This document shows positions 34,890 to 46,359 of a DNA stretch of 64,000 nt, one piece after another; position 1 is the stretch's first letter; every line of letters starts with the position of its first letter. This stretch comes from Apostichopus japonicus (taxonomy: Eukaryota > Echinodermata > Holothuroidea > Aspidochirotida > Stichopodidae), in the NCBI RefSeq assembly GCF_037975245.1, contig NC_092567.1, positions 25,579,376 through 25,643,375 of the forward strand. Reading direction: 5' to 3'. Under the pieces are notes generated by a model, which saw only the letters and a program-made list of their open reading frames with translations, had not been told where the DNA came from and searched no databases. The position numbers and the translations under genes were made by a program.

Positions 34890-37800
34890 GCTTACTTCTA
34901 AACTAGCCAAGCAGCCTCTTATGTTTCATCCACGCCAACACCAAGTCTTAAATTGTCTAGCCACTTACTTCCGTCTGTGCTGAATTCCTTGACACACTGT
35001 GAACTAACGAAAGGAGTATCGGCACATGTTTCGACCCCATTTCCGGATACGGAGTCAATAAAGCTCGGTTGACAGTCGTTGCATGAGTAACAGTCCAGAG
35101 ACGAGGCTGTAACAGATTGAAGGAAAACAATTTTTTTTTTTTAAATAAGATACGAATTAAGGAGTTAATATGAATACATTGTAATACTGTGCGGATCTTT
35201 ACGAACTATAAGACGAGCAGCATTACACAAAATCAAATGATTGATTAGATTAGATTAACTTTATTAAACCACGAGGGTAATTGCATGCTCATATAAAACA
35301 GGATATGAGATACAAAACCTAAAACGTACAGTATCAAACAATTTATTGTAAGAATATGAAACCATAAGAAATTTTAAAACAGGATATGAGATACAGACAT
35401 TAACATATGAAAACCTAAAACGTACAGTACCAAACATTAGTGTAAGAATATGAAAGCATAATACATTTTAAAAACATGCAGTAAAACAATATACAAAGCT
35501 CAGGACAATGGCAAGAGAGTACAGTCGGAACAGAAGAAACCGCCAGACGAGATCTAACGTTGAAAGTCTTCATTATAAAGTTTGATTCTTTGTGGAATGA
35601 ATGAGGAAGAATGTCGATTCGTATGAGACGGTGGTAGCCGCATCCTTCCACTTCTAGGACTCACCGCTCTGTCGAAATATTGTCACCGACATCAAAATTG
35701 ACTTCTTATTTCACTGGCACTCTCAAATCATTTGTTCCCACTGCCACAATTAAATGCCTAATTGAACACATCTCTATGTCTGATAATAATATGCATGAGC
35801 CTGGTCAGATCTTTTAGGAATTTAATACTTTTGAATAATTCTATCATTTTTTAGCATGCTAATGATAAAGGCCAATATAAATGTATATTATACTTAAGTT
35901 ATAGTGTCATAATGAGATTGTCTCAGCTGCCATTAATTTGTTGAGATCTTCACTATCACGAACAATATGCTAGTAACTTCCCATAATGGTCACACTCACT
36001 TGTAGCCTTATAAGAGTTACTATGATGGCCTCCTAATGCGACGACACCCCTGTCATTCAATATGACCGTATCATAGTTATAGCTCATATAACCACGAAAC
36101 TTAAAAGTATTGGAATCACAAACAATTATTACATTTAAACACACAAATAAATCAGTCTGATTAACTAAGTGCTGCCATACATCTGCTCTGCCTCTTTTAC
36201 ACTCTAAAGTGATTTTCATATTGGATTCTGACAATATTTACTCCGAATAATATGTAATTCACTTCGTGATTATATACATTGATCAACACTCCGATCGTCA
36301 CCGTTTATAGGCGTAATACAAAAAGTGTAAAATTGTAAACAGACCGAGGCGCGGAATATGATTAATCCATGGGTGCTGGCTGGGCAGGGGTGGGGAGACA
36401 TGTGACTTCGATTTGAGGTCCTTCAAAACCTTCGAAACTCCAGACAAAGTGAACATACTGTCACTTTAAATCTTTTAAGATATTACACAGAAAAGGAAAC
36501 GGATCCTTTACATTAACATAAAGGACATTTTCAACTTTAAATTCATAAGAAAAATGAGAAAAAGGTTTCATAAACCGCATCTGCATCTCGAAAAATACAA
36601 CTTGTTTTTCAGGCATACGTGCAATGTGTCTGCCCGCCCATCTTGTTACCGTACGGCTATTGGTCAGACACAATGCTACGTAATAAAACGAAGCTACCCT
36701 GTACTGTCTGTATTGTTATTCGCAATCGATGACGTATGCACGCGTCTACAAATTAATGTTAACGGAAACTTTTGGCAAGCCAAATGTTTAATAATTAGAT
36801 ATGCATGGTTCCAAGGTTGAGAAAACCCGCTTTATCCACCAATAAAACATGACATAAATGGTTTATAAATATTATATCTGGATTATCGAAGAAACTTGGA
36901 GTTTACACTGATAAACCGGGTTTAACGACAGATACGTCCAATTTTTGTCATTTGGAGCATTTGCCATGGATGTGGACGTGACTATACAAGTGTCGTACCG
37001 CAATAACTGCTTCATTGACTTACACGCTAAAATCGCCACTCTATCCAAGGCTGTTACAGCATTGATAAAAGTTTTCAACTGACATGTCCTTCCCACCATA
37101 TGATAGCTGATGGATTGGACTACCACAGCACATTCAATTTGTGCCACCTTGACAGTTTACATTCTAAGCTAGAAGAGGCCAAACTTTATCATAGTGCTCC
37201 CCGACCCATCTGCCAGCCGGTCTCGCTGCGGAATCTTCTTGTTTCACAAAGGATTTTCTAGAATGCCTTAAATCACCCTCAATCTTCCAGATGTTTAGAC
37301 CATCATTAGTTTATTTCATCCTCTTCCAGTCGGTCAATTAAGGACTGAGAATAGTACTTCCAAAAAGTAGGAAAATATAAGATTAGCGCTTTAAGCCAAG
37401 TGATCAAACACGTGATTAAATCGTGACAATACCACATCGCTGCAGACAACAAAATGTGTTACTGTTGACAATTGACAAATATGTCTGCAGGTGTGTTGAT
37501 CAACCTTTTACAAACATTCCCCAGGGAGTTGTCCTCTGAATAACAGTGTTCTATTTGCTCAAACGTTAATATTAATGTGTTTCTATGGTTACGTTGTTCT
37601 TTTTTATTTTATAAATACATAGATATTGTGATGTCCGGGCACGGAGCTGAAAAGCCGACTAAAATTAGCTGAAGACGAAGACGAAAATCCGTAATATAAA
37701 AGCACACACTGACGAAAGTCCGTAGTAAAGTAATAAAACAACTTGTATTTACAGAGATATTTACACCGTTCCTCACAAAAAACACGAAAAACAAGGAAAC

Positions 37801-40800
37801 AAAATAACTGTAGAAAGATACACTCTAAACGCTATAGAATGGTTATATACTCGAAACGTACTCGTATAAACGTACTCGTAGGTCACAAATGGTGATAATT
37901 TAGCTCGTAAATACCGTGTTGGCTTGTAGGCTTTCAACGCCCGAAAACATAAAAATAACTTTTCTATGGAAGGCCGAATATTCAACTCTGCCACTACAGA
38001 TATATTCAATTATTTTACGCTATCTAAATTTTTACTTTATTTGCTAAATGTAGTTTAAAGTCTCAGTAAGTGTTTACCAATTTTAAACTTCGACCTTTCC
38101 AGCTTACTGCACTTAAAGCTCAGTAAAAATGACTTCTGTTTTGTGCAATTTTGAGCTGCATTAAATTCGTAGATTCTACAAAACTTGCAAGCCCCGCCCA
38201 ACAGATCATGCGCCAATCAAATCTCTCTGTTTTGTTTACGACTGTTAGGCCTCACTTTCGTGGTTAGCCTGTCTTAGGCTCTTTCTCTTGAATGGCTATT
38301 TTCTCTCGGTCTTAACGATGTAGCTTGCAAAATTATGTCATTTCCTCCCATTGCAATGAAGAAACAGGTGTTTTCAGACTTTTCCTCCGTGGAATTGTAA
38401 AAAGTGGACGATACGAGTATAGGACTGCGTTCAAATGTTGATCGGGCCGCATGTGTAGACTATATTTTTTACATTTGTGTTATGAACATGTGCGGTCGCA
38501 GTGATTTTACGGTAAATCGTTCGCGCCATAAGGGCAACAGAAAATACATATTCTTTCTTTCGATTGCAACAGCTTTTCTCCATGATTAACCCACCTACGG
38601 GTCAGAGTGAATTTAGAATAAGAAAAAAATGTTAAATTCTGGACAACAATTACAATATATACAAAGAAATCACGACATAGCCCATCTTGGAATTTACGGC
38701 AAATTCAAGGTAAAAGTCGGCAATGACTATAACGTGTTGTCAATCACGAATCGGACGAGATAGAAAATAAACACATGGACACTTGTTGGTCAATTTGAAC
38801 AACAAATCGAAATTCTGAGAACAATTTTCGGTACATACCGTTGATTATATCGAATGCCTAATGCCTTAGGACTATAGTGTAAGTCTGTTGCATTACTTAT
38901 TGTATTTATACGCCTTGCATTGCCATGATGATTGATTTGTTTCACGAACATCTTATACACCAACTAACATTAATCGTGAGTAATACAGTAAATATACAGG
39001 CTGCAAATAATATACCTAATGATTTGCCCGTGTTTGCCTAACTAGCACGTTCGTGCTAACGAAAGCTTCAATACGCGTTATGTATATTTGTATGTCTTTT
39101 ATAAGTTTATTATTATTTTTTTAGATTTTGATTGGCAGTTAGCGTTACGTGTAAAGGGCATTGCTAAAACGCATGGCTCAGTTATATCTAGTATATATAG
39201 TGCGTCAATGTACGTATAAAAGGAGATTGACAAGCGGTTTGTTATTGAAGACGTCACGTGATAAGATAATATGATTGGTTGATTTGGAAATATGACTAAG
39301 AAAGGTGTGTTGTACATTCATAATTGTTCGGCCAACAAAATTGTCGAGTTTTACGTTACTTAGGGTTCGCCGAGTAAACAAGTCTATCACAGTAATCATT
39401 CTTACATAAATCGCAAGTTTGCTGATATGGCAGATGAACAGAAGTGATAATGGAATGCTAAATGGCCCTCTAAGGAGTCGCATGTATTCGCATAGGCCAA
39501 TCGAGTACCTCTACCCAACTGTGAATATAACCGAGGATCGAATGACCGAAGTAACTTGCTAAGCAACCCCCCTAACCCCCCCCCCCCCCATTACGTCTAT
39601 GAGACAATAACTAGTTGGCGCCAAGACGATCAACCACTCTAGTACTGATTCTGATTAAATAACTTGCAATTGATTGCAATCAATTGATTAAATTGATTGC
39701 AAAAATCAATAAATATAACCTTATCGTCGAATCATTTAGTTCTGCATGCATGCATCAGAAACTCTATAAAAGGAAAACATTGTCAAATGGCCCCCAACCC
39801 CGATTCCCACGATTATAGCCCCCAAAATGTCGCAGAGAAGAGCCCATACATGAATCGGTACGGTAAAACTTTATTCAAAAAGGGGTGCATCTTTAACCCC
39901 CGGTTGCAATTGTTATGCTAGTATGGAAATACTATTTCCATACTAGCATAACACCATGATAACACTATGTGATATAAACTGTGTGATAACACCATGGAAT
40001 ATGAACATGGTGTTATCACCATGTTAATATTACATGGTGTTATCACCATGTTAATATTACATGGTGGTATTACCATGTTAATATCACATGGTGGTATTAC
40101 CATGTTAATATTACATGGTGTTATTACCATGTCAATATTTCACGATGTTATCACCATGTTAATATTACATGGTGGTATTACCATTTTAATATCACATGGT
40201 GTTATTACCATGTTAATATTATCACCATGTTAATATTACATGGTTTTATTAACATGGTGTTATAACACCATGTAATATTAACATGGTTATAACACCATGT
40301 AATATTAACTGAGCGATCTACGTGTGTATTACAGGTATTTGCGGAGACAGTAACTATACCTGGTAAATGGAAAAAAAATATTAATATAGTTTGTCGTGTC
40401 TCAAATGATTTCAATTAGGTTAATGTGAATATGTTTATTAATTGGAGTGGGTTATAACTGTTTCAATTAACAGATTATCAATGTCAGATATCTTTCCTTC
40501 AGCGATGATACATTCACTTTTATAGGGTGGCAACCTCAACCTCGTGAATTGAAGTAACGTAAGTCTTCAAATATATGGTAATTGTCTGTGAGTAATACAA
40601 TATGCCATCACTAAACGGTGACCTTATTATGACCTTATTATGAAATTGTGGAGTGGAGTAACAGACGGGGTTTTCTGATATACCTCACCTTTCCATAATC
40701 CATTCAGTAGGCCATAAAGATTTTATCACACGGTGGCAAGCCCAGTACAAAGTGCAGCTTTAAATTAACAATATCACATTGTTCAAAATGCAAATCATCA

Positions 40801-43800
40801 ACCACACCTGTGGCAATGAGTTTGTGTGAACAAAATAAGAGTAAATAAGACTCTAGCATATATATGGAATGGATGCAAATCAAACCATTGAACTATACAA
40901 TCGGCGGGAACTTTTAGTCAATGGGAATTTTTTCGGCTCCCTTGACTTACACTGCATCACAACACTACAAAACTTATCAGAGCTTTTACTACCCACTTGG
41001 CCATTTACAAGGACTAGCGTAAGCTGTACAAACAAACATGTATACGCTCTTTAAATATCATCAATTTTACACGAGAAAAATATTCCATACTGTTACTGAC
41101 TTGAAAACAGGCGCGTAGCCAAGGGGGGGGGCGCGAAAGGGGCAGCCGCCCCCCCCCTTGAGCATTTTTTTAAATGTTTTTATGAAATCGCTAGTATTTT
41201 CAAAAGAGAAAATGCTAAGATGCAACTTACAAGGCCTGGGAAGTGCCATTTCCAGCGATCTGGGAGGCATTTTCAGCCAAAATTTTCTTGTACGCTTCGC
41301 GCCAATCATGGTGGCGCTCCGCTTAGATAGTTGCAATGCCGAATCTACAGTTTCGCCCCTCCCTTGGCAAATTCCTGGCTACGCGCCTGCTTGAAAACCT
41401 CATATCAGTATTATAGCAGGTGTTCCACTGATACATAATTATAACAAGAACCGTGCCCGATACTTTAAGTGTACATGCTCCAGCGTGCCCCGACAATGAC
41501 TCACTTCATTTGGATTTTAAGTACGTAATTGTAGGCCTACACAACATTCTCGTAGACTAAACATCTCAACTGCATGCCCTGCCTCTTTTCCTCTGCATGA
41601 TGAACGTATTACCTAGGTGCTCGCATGCTTCCTGTACAGTGTGGCTATAGTGTCTATTCCCCTTGGAGCACTCTTCGCTCGTTTCGCAAATCCCGCATAA
41701 TATTATTAATGCGCATAATGAGCATATCGATCTTGGGGCTGAATGGGAAACGACTATGTAGCGGCGCAGAATAGATATGCAGTAAAATAGCCCTGTTATA
41801 GACAGCAAAACAAAATGCAGGGTAAAATGAACGATATATGTCAAGGCTTACATGCATTCCAATTGATGTGTGAATAATGACATGGGAGTTTAGTATGAAA
41901 AACAATATAACTTAATTAATGAGGGCACTAATTACAATGCACGGTAAAATGAACGAGAGAGATGTTTAGGCAAACATGCATTACAAGCGACGTGTGAATA
42001 ATGACATGGAAGTATGGTATGAAACACAATATAACTTTACTGTTAATGAGGGCACAAATGACAATGCACGGTAAAATGAACGAGAGAGATGTTTAAACAA
42101 TCATGCATTCCAATTGATGCGTGAACAGTGACATGTGAGTATAGTATGAAACACAATATAACTTTAATGTTAATGAGGGCACAATCGCAACCACCAAAAT
42201 CAGCATATTTAACAGAGATGACTTCAACTAGCTTTTCAGAAGGAATTTTTTTTGTATAGCTTGAGAGATATCATATAGTTAACACTGTCGTATCTGCAGG
42301 GAACTGTCATTTTGTAAATCTAAGTAAAACAAAACTGTTAGCAAACTGCGTATCCACTACAGAGCCTGTGTAATTTAACATGTAAACGTATAAGAGGGCC
42401 TGACGTAACGTTAGGCCCTCTTACTTTTGCACATTTAGCAAATCTGTGATTTGATAGGGAAAATAATAACTGAAATCGATAACTATTTTCTTGGCTTTTC
42501 ATATTTTCAATTAGGAAAGATGTGTACAGTGTTGACACTGAAAGCCAATGACATCATTAGGTCATGCTAATTATGGGGACAATATTTTGGATTCAGCATT
42601 TGCAAAACATATTTACCAAAAATTACCATTACAGAAAATAATTTTATATTAACTAAAGAAAATCATTAAAAAAGAAAAGAAACACAGGTGGTTTAATGAT
42701 GTCATAGTTAAACTTGATCAAGTCTCCCGCCTTAGGCGTATTAAACATGTGTTACAAATACATGAAATACGATTTTTTTTTTAGCTGTTTTGAGTCAAGA
42801 CAGGTATATATCTATCATATAGACCAAACTAATGACGATTGGGTTGTTTGTCTCCTGACTGTGGAAGGTGGATCAAAGAGGGAGATAGGATGGATAGGGG
42901 GGGGGGGAGGGTGTTCATGAAAGTTTTCTCTATCGCTTAAATAATGATGGTTGGGTTTTTGTCTCCATGAAATAGAAAAGACGATCTTAGGTTTGAAGAT
43001 GGAGCTAAAGATATTATTGGCAAATTTATGTTAGGCTGACATGACCTTTAACTTTAAAATATGGTAAGTGACAGGAATTATGGTCCCTTTATTTCTCGTT
43101 AATGATCATTCCAACTAACTAATATCCCGCTTCAACGACACCAGGAACCACATCCTTCCTCTTTAGTATAACCCATGAATCGCCCCTGACGATCTGACTG
43201 GAGACAGACAGATCTATGCCATGATGGTTGTCCTTATAATTCTCCTAATTTTAAGAGAGCTTACCAAAACTGTTGATGCTTCCCGATATAAACTACGGTG
43301 GCGTAAAAATAAATTATTTCACAATTTATTCCCAAATTGATCGTACGATTATGGTGGTTGCAGTATTGCGTCCCCACCCTCCTACAAGAAATCATAAAGC
43401 AAGTCGAGTAATGGCCACTCATATGCAAATATATATTGGAACTCTATACACACTGAATATTTGCATATTTGTGGAACACTAGCCTAACACACAGAATGTT
43501 ACCATCTTTGTGGAACACTAGCCTACTGTATACACAATGCATGTTTCCATATTTGTAGCACACTCAAGGGCGGCGGAAGCACTTTTAATCTGGGGGGGGG
43601 GGCACCGACATCAAAGGGCACTTTTCAGAAATTCGATTGAACTGATGCAGCTTTATATTTAGTACCCTTTATAACTCTTATTGTATTATCTTATTTGCAT
43701 ATACACATCACTCCATCAACGCCCCCCCTCCCTCCCTCAAGGAAAATATACATACTAGCACTGCAATATCCAATGTGCAAATTGGGAAACAAGGAACAAG

Positions 43801-46067
43801 TTTTCTTTTGAGACAAAATGAGGTGAAATCATGCTAGTTGCTAATGTAGGAATCTTCCGATTAAGAGTTTATTTCTTTTATTATCTTAACAAATTTTCCA
43901 TTCGAAATAGCGTTGAGTTTGACCCACAGAAATTCATTGAAAGTCAGGGGCGTAGCCAGGATTTGCAAAGTTGTATGCACGACTATCTGAGCGGAGCGCC
44001 ACCATCAGTTGGCGCGGAGCGCACAAGAAAATTTTTGGTTTTACAAACCCCTCAGGTGGCCGGAAACGGCCCTTCCCGAGTGTTCATTCTGGTTCCCTGG
44101 CCTCTTACTAACTTGAGACACCTCAATTTTTATGTAGAAAAAGGGCACATTTTTAATCTGAGGAAAAGTGGGGGGGGGGGGGGGGCACGTGCCTCCTGTG
44201 CCCCCCCCGGTTCCGCCGCCCTTGAGCACACTATAGCCTAACACACAGCATGTTGTCATATTTTGGAACACTAGCCTATACACATGGAATGTTTTCATAT
44301 ATTGAGATATTTCATTGACTAATTGGAGTCTCAGTAATAACATCGAAAACATTTTGAAGGAGTGGCAGTCAAGTGCTATAACCTTGGGTATGACACGATA
44401 TCATTGTATTCGTTATATACTGGTAGTATATTCCCTATGCATAAGTTGTATTGAACAGAAGAGTACAGTCTGCATGCGATGCTAATCCAAAACCCGTTTC
44501 AAACAACTTGTATATGTCTCGAGAGCGTATGGCTGGTTGAATGGTACCTTTTTTTGACTGGATAAACCCTCCGGCCTCCCGTACTCCATGAAGTAGAACA
44601 TACGAATGTCAGGCAACTATGACAGATGCAGTTCCGCCTTTTTGTATTCATTTTTATTGATATAAGTCTGATATAACTGGGAAATTTAATATACTCTTTG
44701 TTACGAATATCGTAAAATGCATTCTTTATTTTTTCCTCTGCTTAAATGATTTGCATATTATAAAGAAGAGAACGAGCTTTAATTTAATGGTCCAGATGAT
44801 ATCAATCCCTCATATTTTTCCAGATTTATTCATAACATATTACTTAGTTTGAAAAACTCATATCTTCGCGATACAAAATGATATGAGAATGTGGCTTTGA
44901 TGCAAATATTGGCAGCAATTTTGCTTAACACATAGCTTTAGCCCTACGAATATTCCCTTAAAGGCATTGAAGGCTCGCCCAAACCGCGTGCGGCCATCTG
45001 AAAAAGTTAACTTTCTGTTGCTTGCAAGTGACGTTTTCTGCTTGTCGCTACAAAATGCAGACAGTAATGAAACGTGATACCTTGTTATCTTTTATCTAGA
45101 CCTGAGATGGCCATCGCTTCTATGTACACTGTGTTGTGGGTATTGACCGTACTGCTGTATGTATTAACTGTACACTAGTGTCTAATTACCAACGGTAGCC
45201 AGCTGTGTGTGTATTTTCTGGGATCGATGGTGGTATCTCACACTTCTGTTACACCTCATTCGAAACTAGGTCAGAATACCGGCATTAAACGTTTCTTTTT
45301 GCGCGAGTCTTCACACCCTTTATCAGCTTTAGCCCTACGAATATTCCCTTAATATTTACTTACGATGTGGCCTAAACAGAGTGCTGTTAATGGAGACACA
45401 GCTCCCTGGTCTAACAAACATTCCCATCCCATCACATGCACATACCCTACGAACAAAGACCCAACCGAGGGTCCTAGTGCATCAAAACCTAATCCTCTAA
45501 GTCCACTTCATTCCCTCCCCCAAGACTTCATCCAGCCCTCAACCAACACCCTTCTTCCACATCTCCTAGCCTACGCGTCTGCCGCCCTGACGTCATTTAG
45601 TCATGGCACATACTTATTATAGAACAGATAATGAACTTTCTATTAATTAGGACGTATTTCTAATGTTACATGCCATCTTTTCAACCCCCTGTTCCTAACA
45701 TCAGTCTCTCACGTGTAACCATACCGTATTAAACATACTAGCTATACGTTACTTCGTGTATAAGGTGATTTGCTGCAGTGAATCAATTGGCCCACTCCCA
45801 CGACATGCATGCAGACAGCGTTCCTATTCAAAAATAGTAACCTGGAAATACCCTGACATGATGGTATACACGTATACGAGTAGTGCCTGTCCGCAATACA
45901 CTCAATTGCCACTATAGTTATTCTACGATTTAACGTGTTTTTCTTTTAAATATCGTCGAATATTAACAAAATATACATATTTACTAAACACTATGAAATG
46001 AAAATGTAATCTTACCAAATGCAACCAAAGTAGCAAGTACGAAAACGTAGACGAAACCCTTCATCAT
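31605..46067 (-). CDS. Ly6/uPAR-type GPI-anchored three-finger protein (3 coding exons)
   Basis: Exons on the minus strand: 46067-46016, 35106-34969, 31789-31605. Introns are GT-AG and both phase 1; total 375 nt, 124 aa. Residues 1-18 ([17 protein letters not shown] plus Ala) form a signal peptide. The mature part starts [11 protein letters not shown] and ends with the Ly6 signature CCNTDKCN, with 12 Cys in all. A hydrophobic tail ([16 protein letters not shown]) after GSG suggests a GPI anchor. Known Ly6 proteins are cell-surface ligands or modulators; the specific partner cannot be told. Intron 1 (10.9 kb) and intron 2 (3.2 kb) are full of repeats. A second near-identical first exon lies at 48706-48757. 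Confidence 0.88.
31870..32085. repeat. Imperfect (TA)n tract with TATATACATATATA and GATATATA phases
   Basis: About 215 bp of almost pure A/T, interrupted by regularly placed C or G. Open frames here are artefacts of composition. It abuts the 5' edge of a GIY-YIG remnant. Confidence 0.9.
32086..32560 (+). pseudogene. GIY-YIG endonuclease remnant of a PLE-like retroelement
   Basis: The plus strand reads [15 protein letters not shown], then [42 protein letters not shown] and RCNLCLTEK, then [24 protein letters not shown]...TYIG is the GIY-YIG signature (Y-x9-12-YIG), R is the conserved Arg of the core, and E of CLTEK is the likely metal-binding Glu. The CNC...C and CNLC pairs are typical of one retroelement GIY-YIG subgroup. 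The reverse transcriptase is absent, cut by the TA tract. After 32560 the frame runs into repeats. Confidence 0.8.
32697..33028 (+). mobile_element. tRNA-like SINE / element tail, tandem copy 1 (5'-truncated)
   Basis: It is near-identical to 33074-33405, starting GTACCTGAGGTCCCTGGTTC and ending in a (TATCA/ATTATC) tail. It lacks the tRNA-like head found in copy 2 and is fused to the repetitive end of the GIY-YIG remnant. The frame stays open across the junction, giving a chimeric open frame. Confidence 0.7.
33034..33405 (+). mobile_element. tRNA-like SINE / element tail, tandem copy 2 (with head)
   Basis: The head GAGGTGGCAGAACGGGAGAG and the B-box-like GGTTCAAACCTC suggest a tRNA-derived promoter. 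The body is shared with 32697-33028. The tail is ATC-rich. A type-c hammerhead-like motif follows at 33418. Confidence 0.65.
33418..33462 (+). ncRNA. Hammerhead-like motif, type c2 (stem III lost)
   Basis: Stem I AGTTGT/ACAACT is perfect (6 bp), core CTGAAGA is intact, stem II CGC/GCG with a U-U base pair, then GAAA. The next bases (CCCCCGA) do not form stem III or give a proper cleavage triplet, so this copy is likely dead. It belongs with 16662-16707. Confidence 0.45.
33492..33566 (+). repeat. Terminal repeat of a retroelement, copy 1
   Basis: The block starting at TCAACATATATTACGCTCTG and ending GCCAACCTACTCT recurs at 34733-34805 with one or two changes. Both are followed by (TA)n. The two copies bracket the PLE piece at 33712-34640, like terminal repeats of one unit. 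Confidence 0.65.
33712..33750 (-). ncRNA. Hammerhead-like motif, type b1, 3' of a PLE remnant
   Basis: On the minus strand: stem I TGCA/TGCA, core CTGAAGA intact, one unpaired A, stem II GAGC/GCTC with loop TAGTTTT, GAAA, two-pair self-complementary stem III (AGCT), and triplet CTC. It sits about 150 bp 3' of the PLE coding remnant on the same strand. All core positions are present; only the extra A before stem II departs from the textbook form. Confidence 0.6.
33900..34640 (-). pseudogene. PLE remnant: linker and GIY-YIG endonuclease, with stop codons
   Basis: The minus strand reads [60 protein letters not shown], then [12 protein letters not shown], a stop codon, [20 protein letters not shown] and [20 protein letters not shown], ending near [13 protein letters not shown]. 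This is the RT-to-GIY-YIG linker and endonuclease of a Penelope-like element. In-frame stops inside and before the GIY-YIG core show it is dead. It lies in Ly6 intron 2, on the same strand as the gene. Confidence 0.8.
34733..34805 (+). repeat. Terminal repeat of a retroelement, copy 2
   Basis: It is the second copy of the 33492-33566 block, preceded by (TA)n and followed by an 80-bp pure AT run. CAATGGACATAGAGCACTCT and GCCAAGATAGACGCCAACCT are shared. Confidence 0.65.
34969..35106 (-). CDS. Ly6-type gene, coding exon 2
   Basis: The acceptor CTGTTACAG has a pyrimidine tract; the donor is GAA|GTAAGT. It encodes [20 protein letters not shown] and then [16 protein letters not shown]. LxCYxC at the mature N-terminus is typical of Ly6 domains. 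Without it the last exon would have no partner. Confidence 0.87.
35238..35665 (-). pseudogene. LINE 3' end (CR1/Jockey-like), truncated
   Basis: The minus strand reads [20 protein letters not shown] and IKLYNED, which resembles the last residues of CR1- or Jockey-like ORF2 proteins (NRxxNSFIPxxIRLxN). A 3' UTR with an internal duplication of about 110 bp follows. It ends CCTCGTGGTTTAATAAAGTT plus a short TAATCT repeat, as LINE tails do. No RT core remains. Confidence 0.5.
39912..39952. repeat. Perfect 19-bp inverted repeat
   Basis: Arms GTTATGCTAGTATGGAAAT and ATTTCCATACTAGCATAAC flank a 3-nt ACT loop. It sits at the left edge of the CATGGTG/CACCATG array, so the array may have grown from a foldback element. 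Confidence 0.75.
39950..40312. repeat. Tandem array of palindromic 27-bp units
   Basis: Units of the type ACATGGTGTTATCACCATGT plus TAATATT are repeated about 12 times. Each core (CATGGTG-TAT-CACCATG) is itself a palindrome. The array can form multiple cruciforms or hairpins. Translation gives MVITPCNIN-type repeats, which are artefacts. Confidence 0.85.
41108..41389. mobile_element. hAT MITE with 8-bp TSD CTTGAAAA
   Basis: TIRs CAGGCGCGTAGCCA and TGGCTACGCGCCTG; the TSD CTTGAAAA is at 41100-41107 and 41390-41397. It is 282 bp, with the shared interior blocks GGCCTGGGAAGTGCCATTTC and CTTGTACGCTTCGCGCCAA. A truncated relative is at about 11060-11393. Confidence 0.88.
41812..42184. repeat. 123-bp tandem repeat, three copies
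   Basis: Each copy carries GGTAAAATGAACGA, ACATGCATT, TGTGAATAATGACATG, GTATGAAACACAATATAACT and TTAATGAGGGCAC. The copies differ by substitutions and small indels. Non-coding. Confidence 0.85.
42326..42432. mobile_element. PLE terminal fragment with a palindromic end
   Basis: CTGTTAGCAAACTGCGTATC and AGAGCCTGTGTAA match the block at 7197-7230. The segment ends in a palindrome TAAGAGGGCCTGACGTAACG / CGTTA...GGCCCTCTTA. The GATCC stem of the hammerhead-like motif is missing here. Confidence 0.5.
43565..44224. mobile_element. 660-bp hAT element with 8-bp TSD AGCACACT
   Basis: TIRs CAAGGGCGGCGGAA and TTCCGCCGCCCTTG; the TSD AGCACACT is at 43557-43564 and 44225-44232. The interior has the GGCGCGGAGCGCACAAGAAAA block common to this group and poly-G tracts. 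The sibling at 46360-47455 matches in length once its nested insertion is removed. There is no transposase. Confidence 0.85.
44962..45319 (+). mobile_element. TTAA MITE, copy C, inside a 28-bp flanking duplication
   Basis: This 358-bp copy has the same ends as 13287-13646. TTAA is on the left and TTAT on the right. Beyond these, a 28-bp segment at 44934-44961 is repeated at 45325-45352 (begins AGCTTTAGCCC, ends ATTCCCTTAA). Confidence 0.8.
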
Positions 46068-46235
46068 GATAGGTTATAATCGCAGCGAGGATTTTATGAA
46101 AGCTGAATGGATGTTTCTTGCAGACTATGGACGCGATATATGACAACAGAAAGCAAGCAAAACACTGTACCAACGCCCTGGCAGTACAGAAAGTAGAGTT
46201 AATTCGAGGTCGCGCGTTATACGGGTATGGAAGGT
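45550..46235 (-). repeat. Segmental duplication, proximal unit (promoter plus signal exon)
   Basis: It shares long collinear stretches with 48248-48935: ACGCGTCTGCCGCCCTGACG, TAATGAACTTTCTATTAATT, the coding exon, and a minus-strand upstream block with TCATAAAATCC and GATTATAACC just before the ATG. The units are offset by about 2.69 kb and differ by scattered substitutions and small indels. Confidence 0.8.
46016..46067 (-). CDS. Ly6-type gene, signal-peptide exon (proximal copy)
   Basis: It encodes [17 protein letters not shown] plus the first base of Ala; the donor is TTTG|GTAAGA (phase 1). Joining to exon 2 gives a clean signal peptide ending FA-SS before the first Cys. The upstream region (to about 46250) is shared with the distal copy. 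Confidence 0.82.
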
Positions 46236-46359
46236 AAAGAGGGAGCAATATGAAAACACAATCGATGACGAAGTGTATCTATGAGTATGGCGCGCCTAGT
46301 GTACAATAAGTCCTCGGTCGATATCGACATGTTCAAGTTCAATTTAATTTATGTACGCC

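Larger units (their letters stand above)
35107..46015. other. Ly6 intron 1 (10.9 kb)
   Basis: This is the longest gap without exons. It holds a LINE 3' end (35238-35665), a cruciform-prone array (39912-40312), a hAT MITE (41108-41389), a 123-bp tandem repeat (41812-42184), a PLE terminal piece (42330-42430), a 660-bp hAT element (43565-44224) and a TTAA MITE (44962-45319). Between 35.7 and 39.9 kb I see only unassigned AT-rich sequence with small open frames, including a Cys-bearing one at 35956-36234 that matches nothing I know. Confidence 0.6.

Noticed and set aside
35956-36234. Cys-bearing open frame on the minus strand as a possible extra Ly6 exon
   Set aside because: The Cys spacing does not fit a Ly6 domain, there is no LxCYxC or CCxxxxCN, and splice sites are not convincing.
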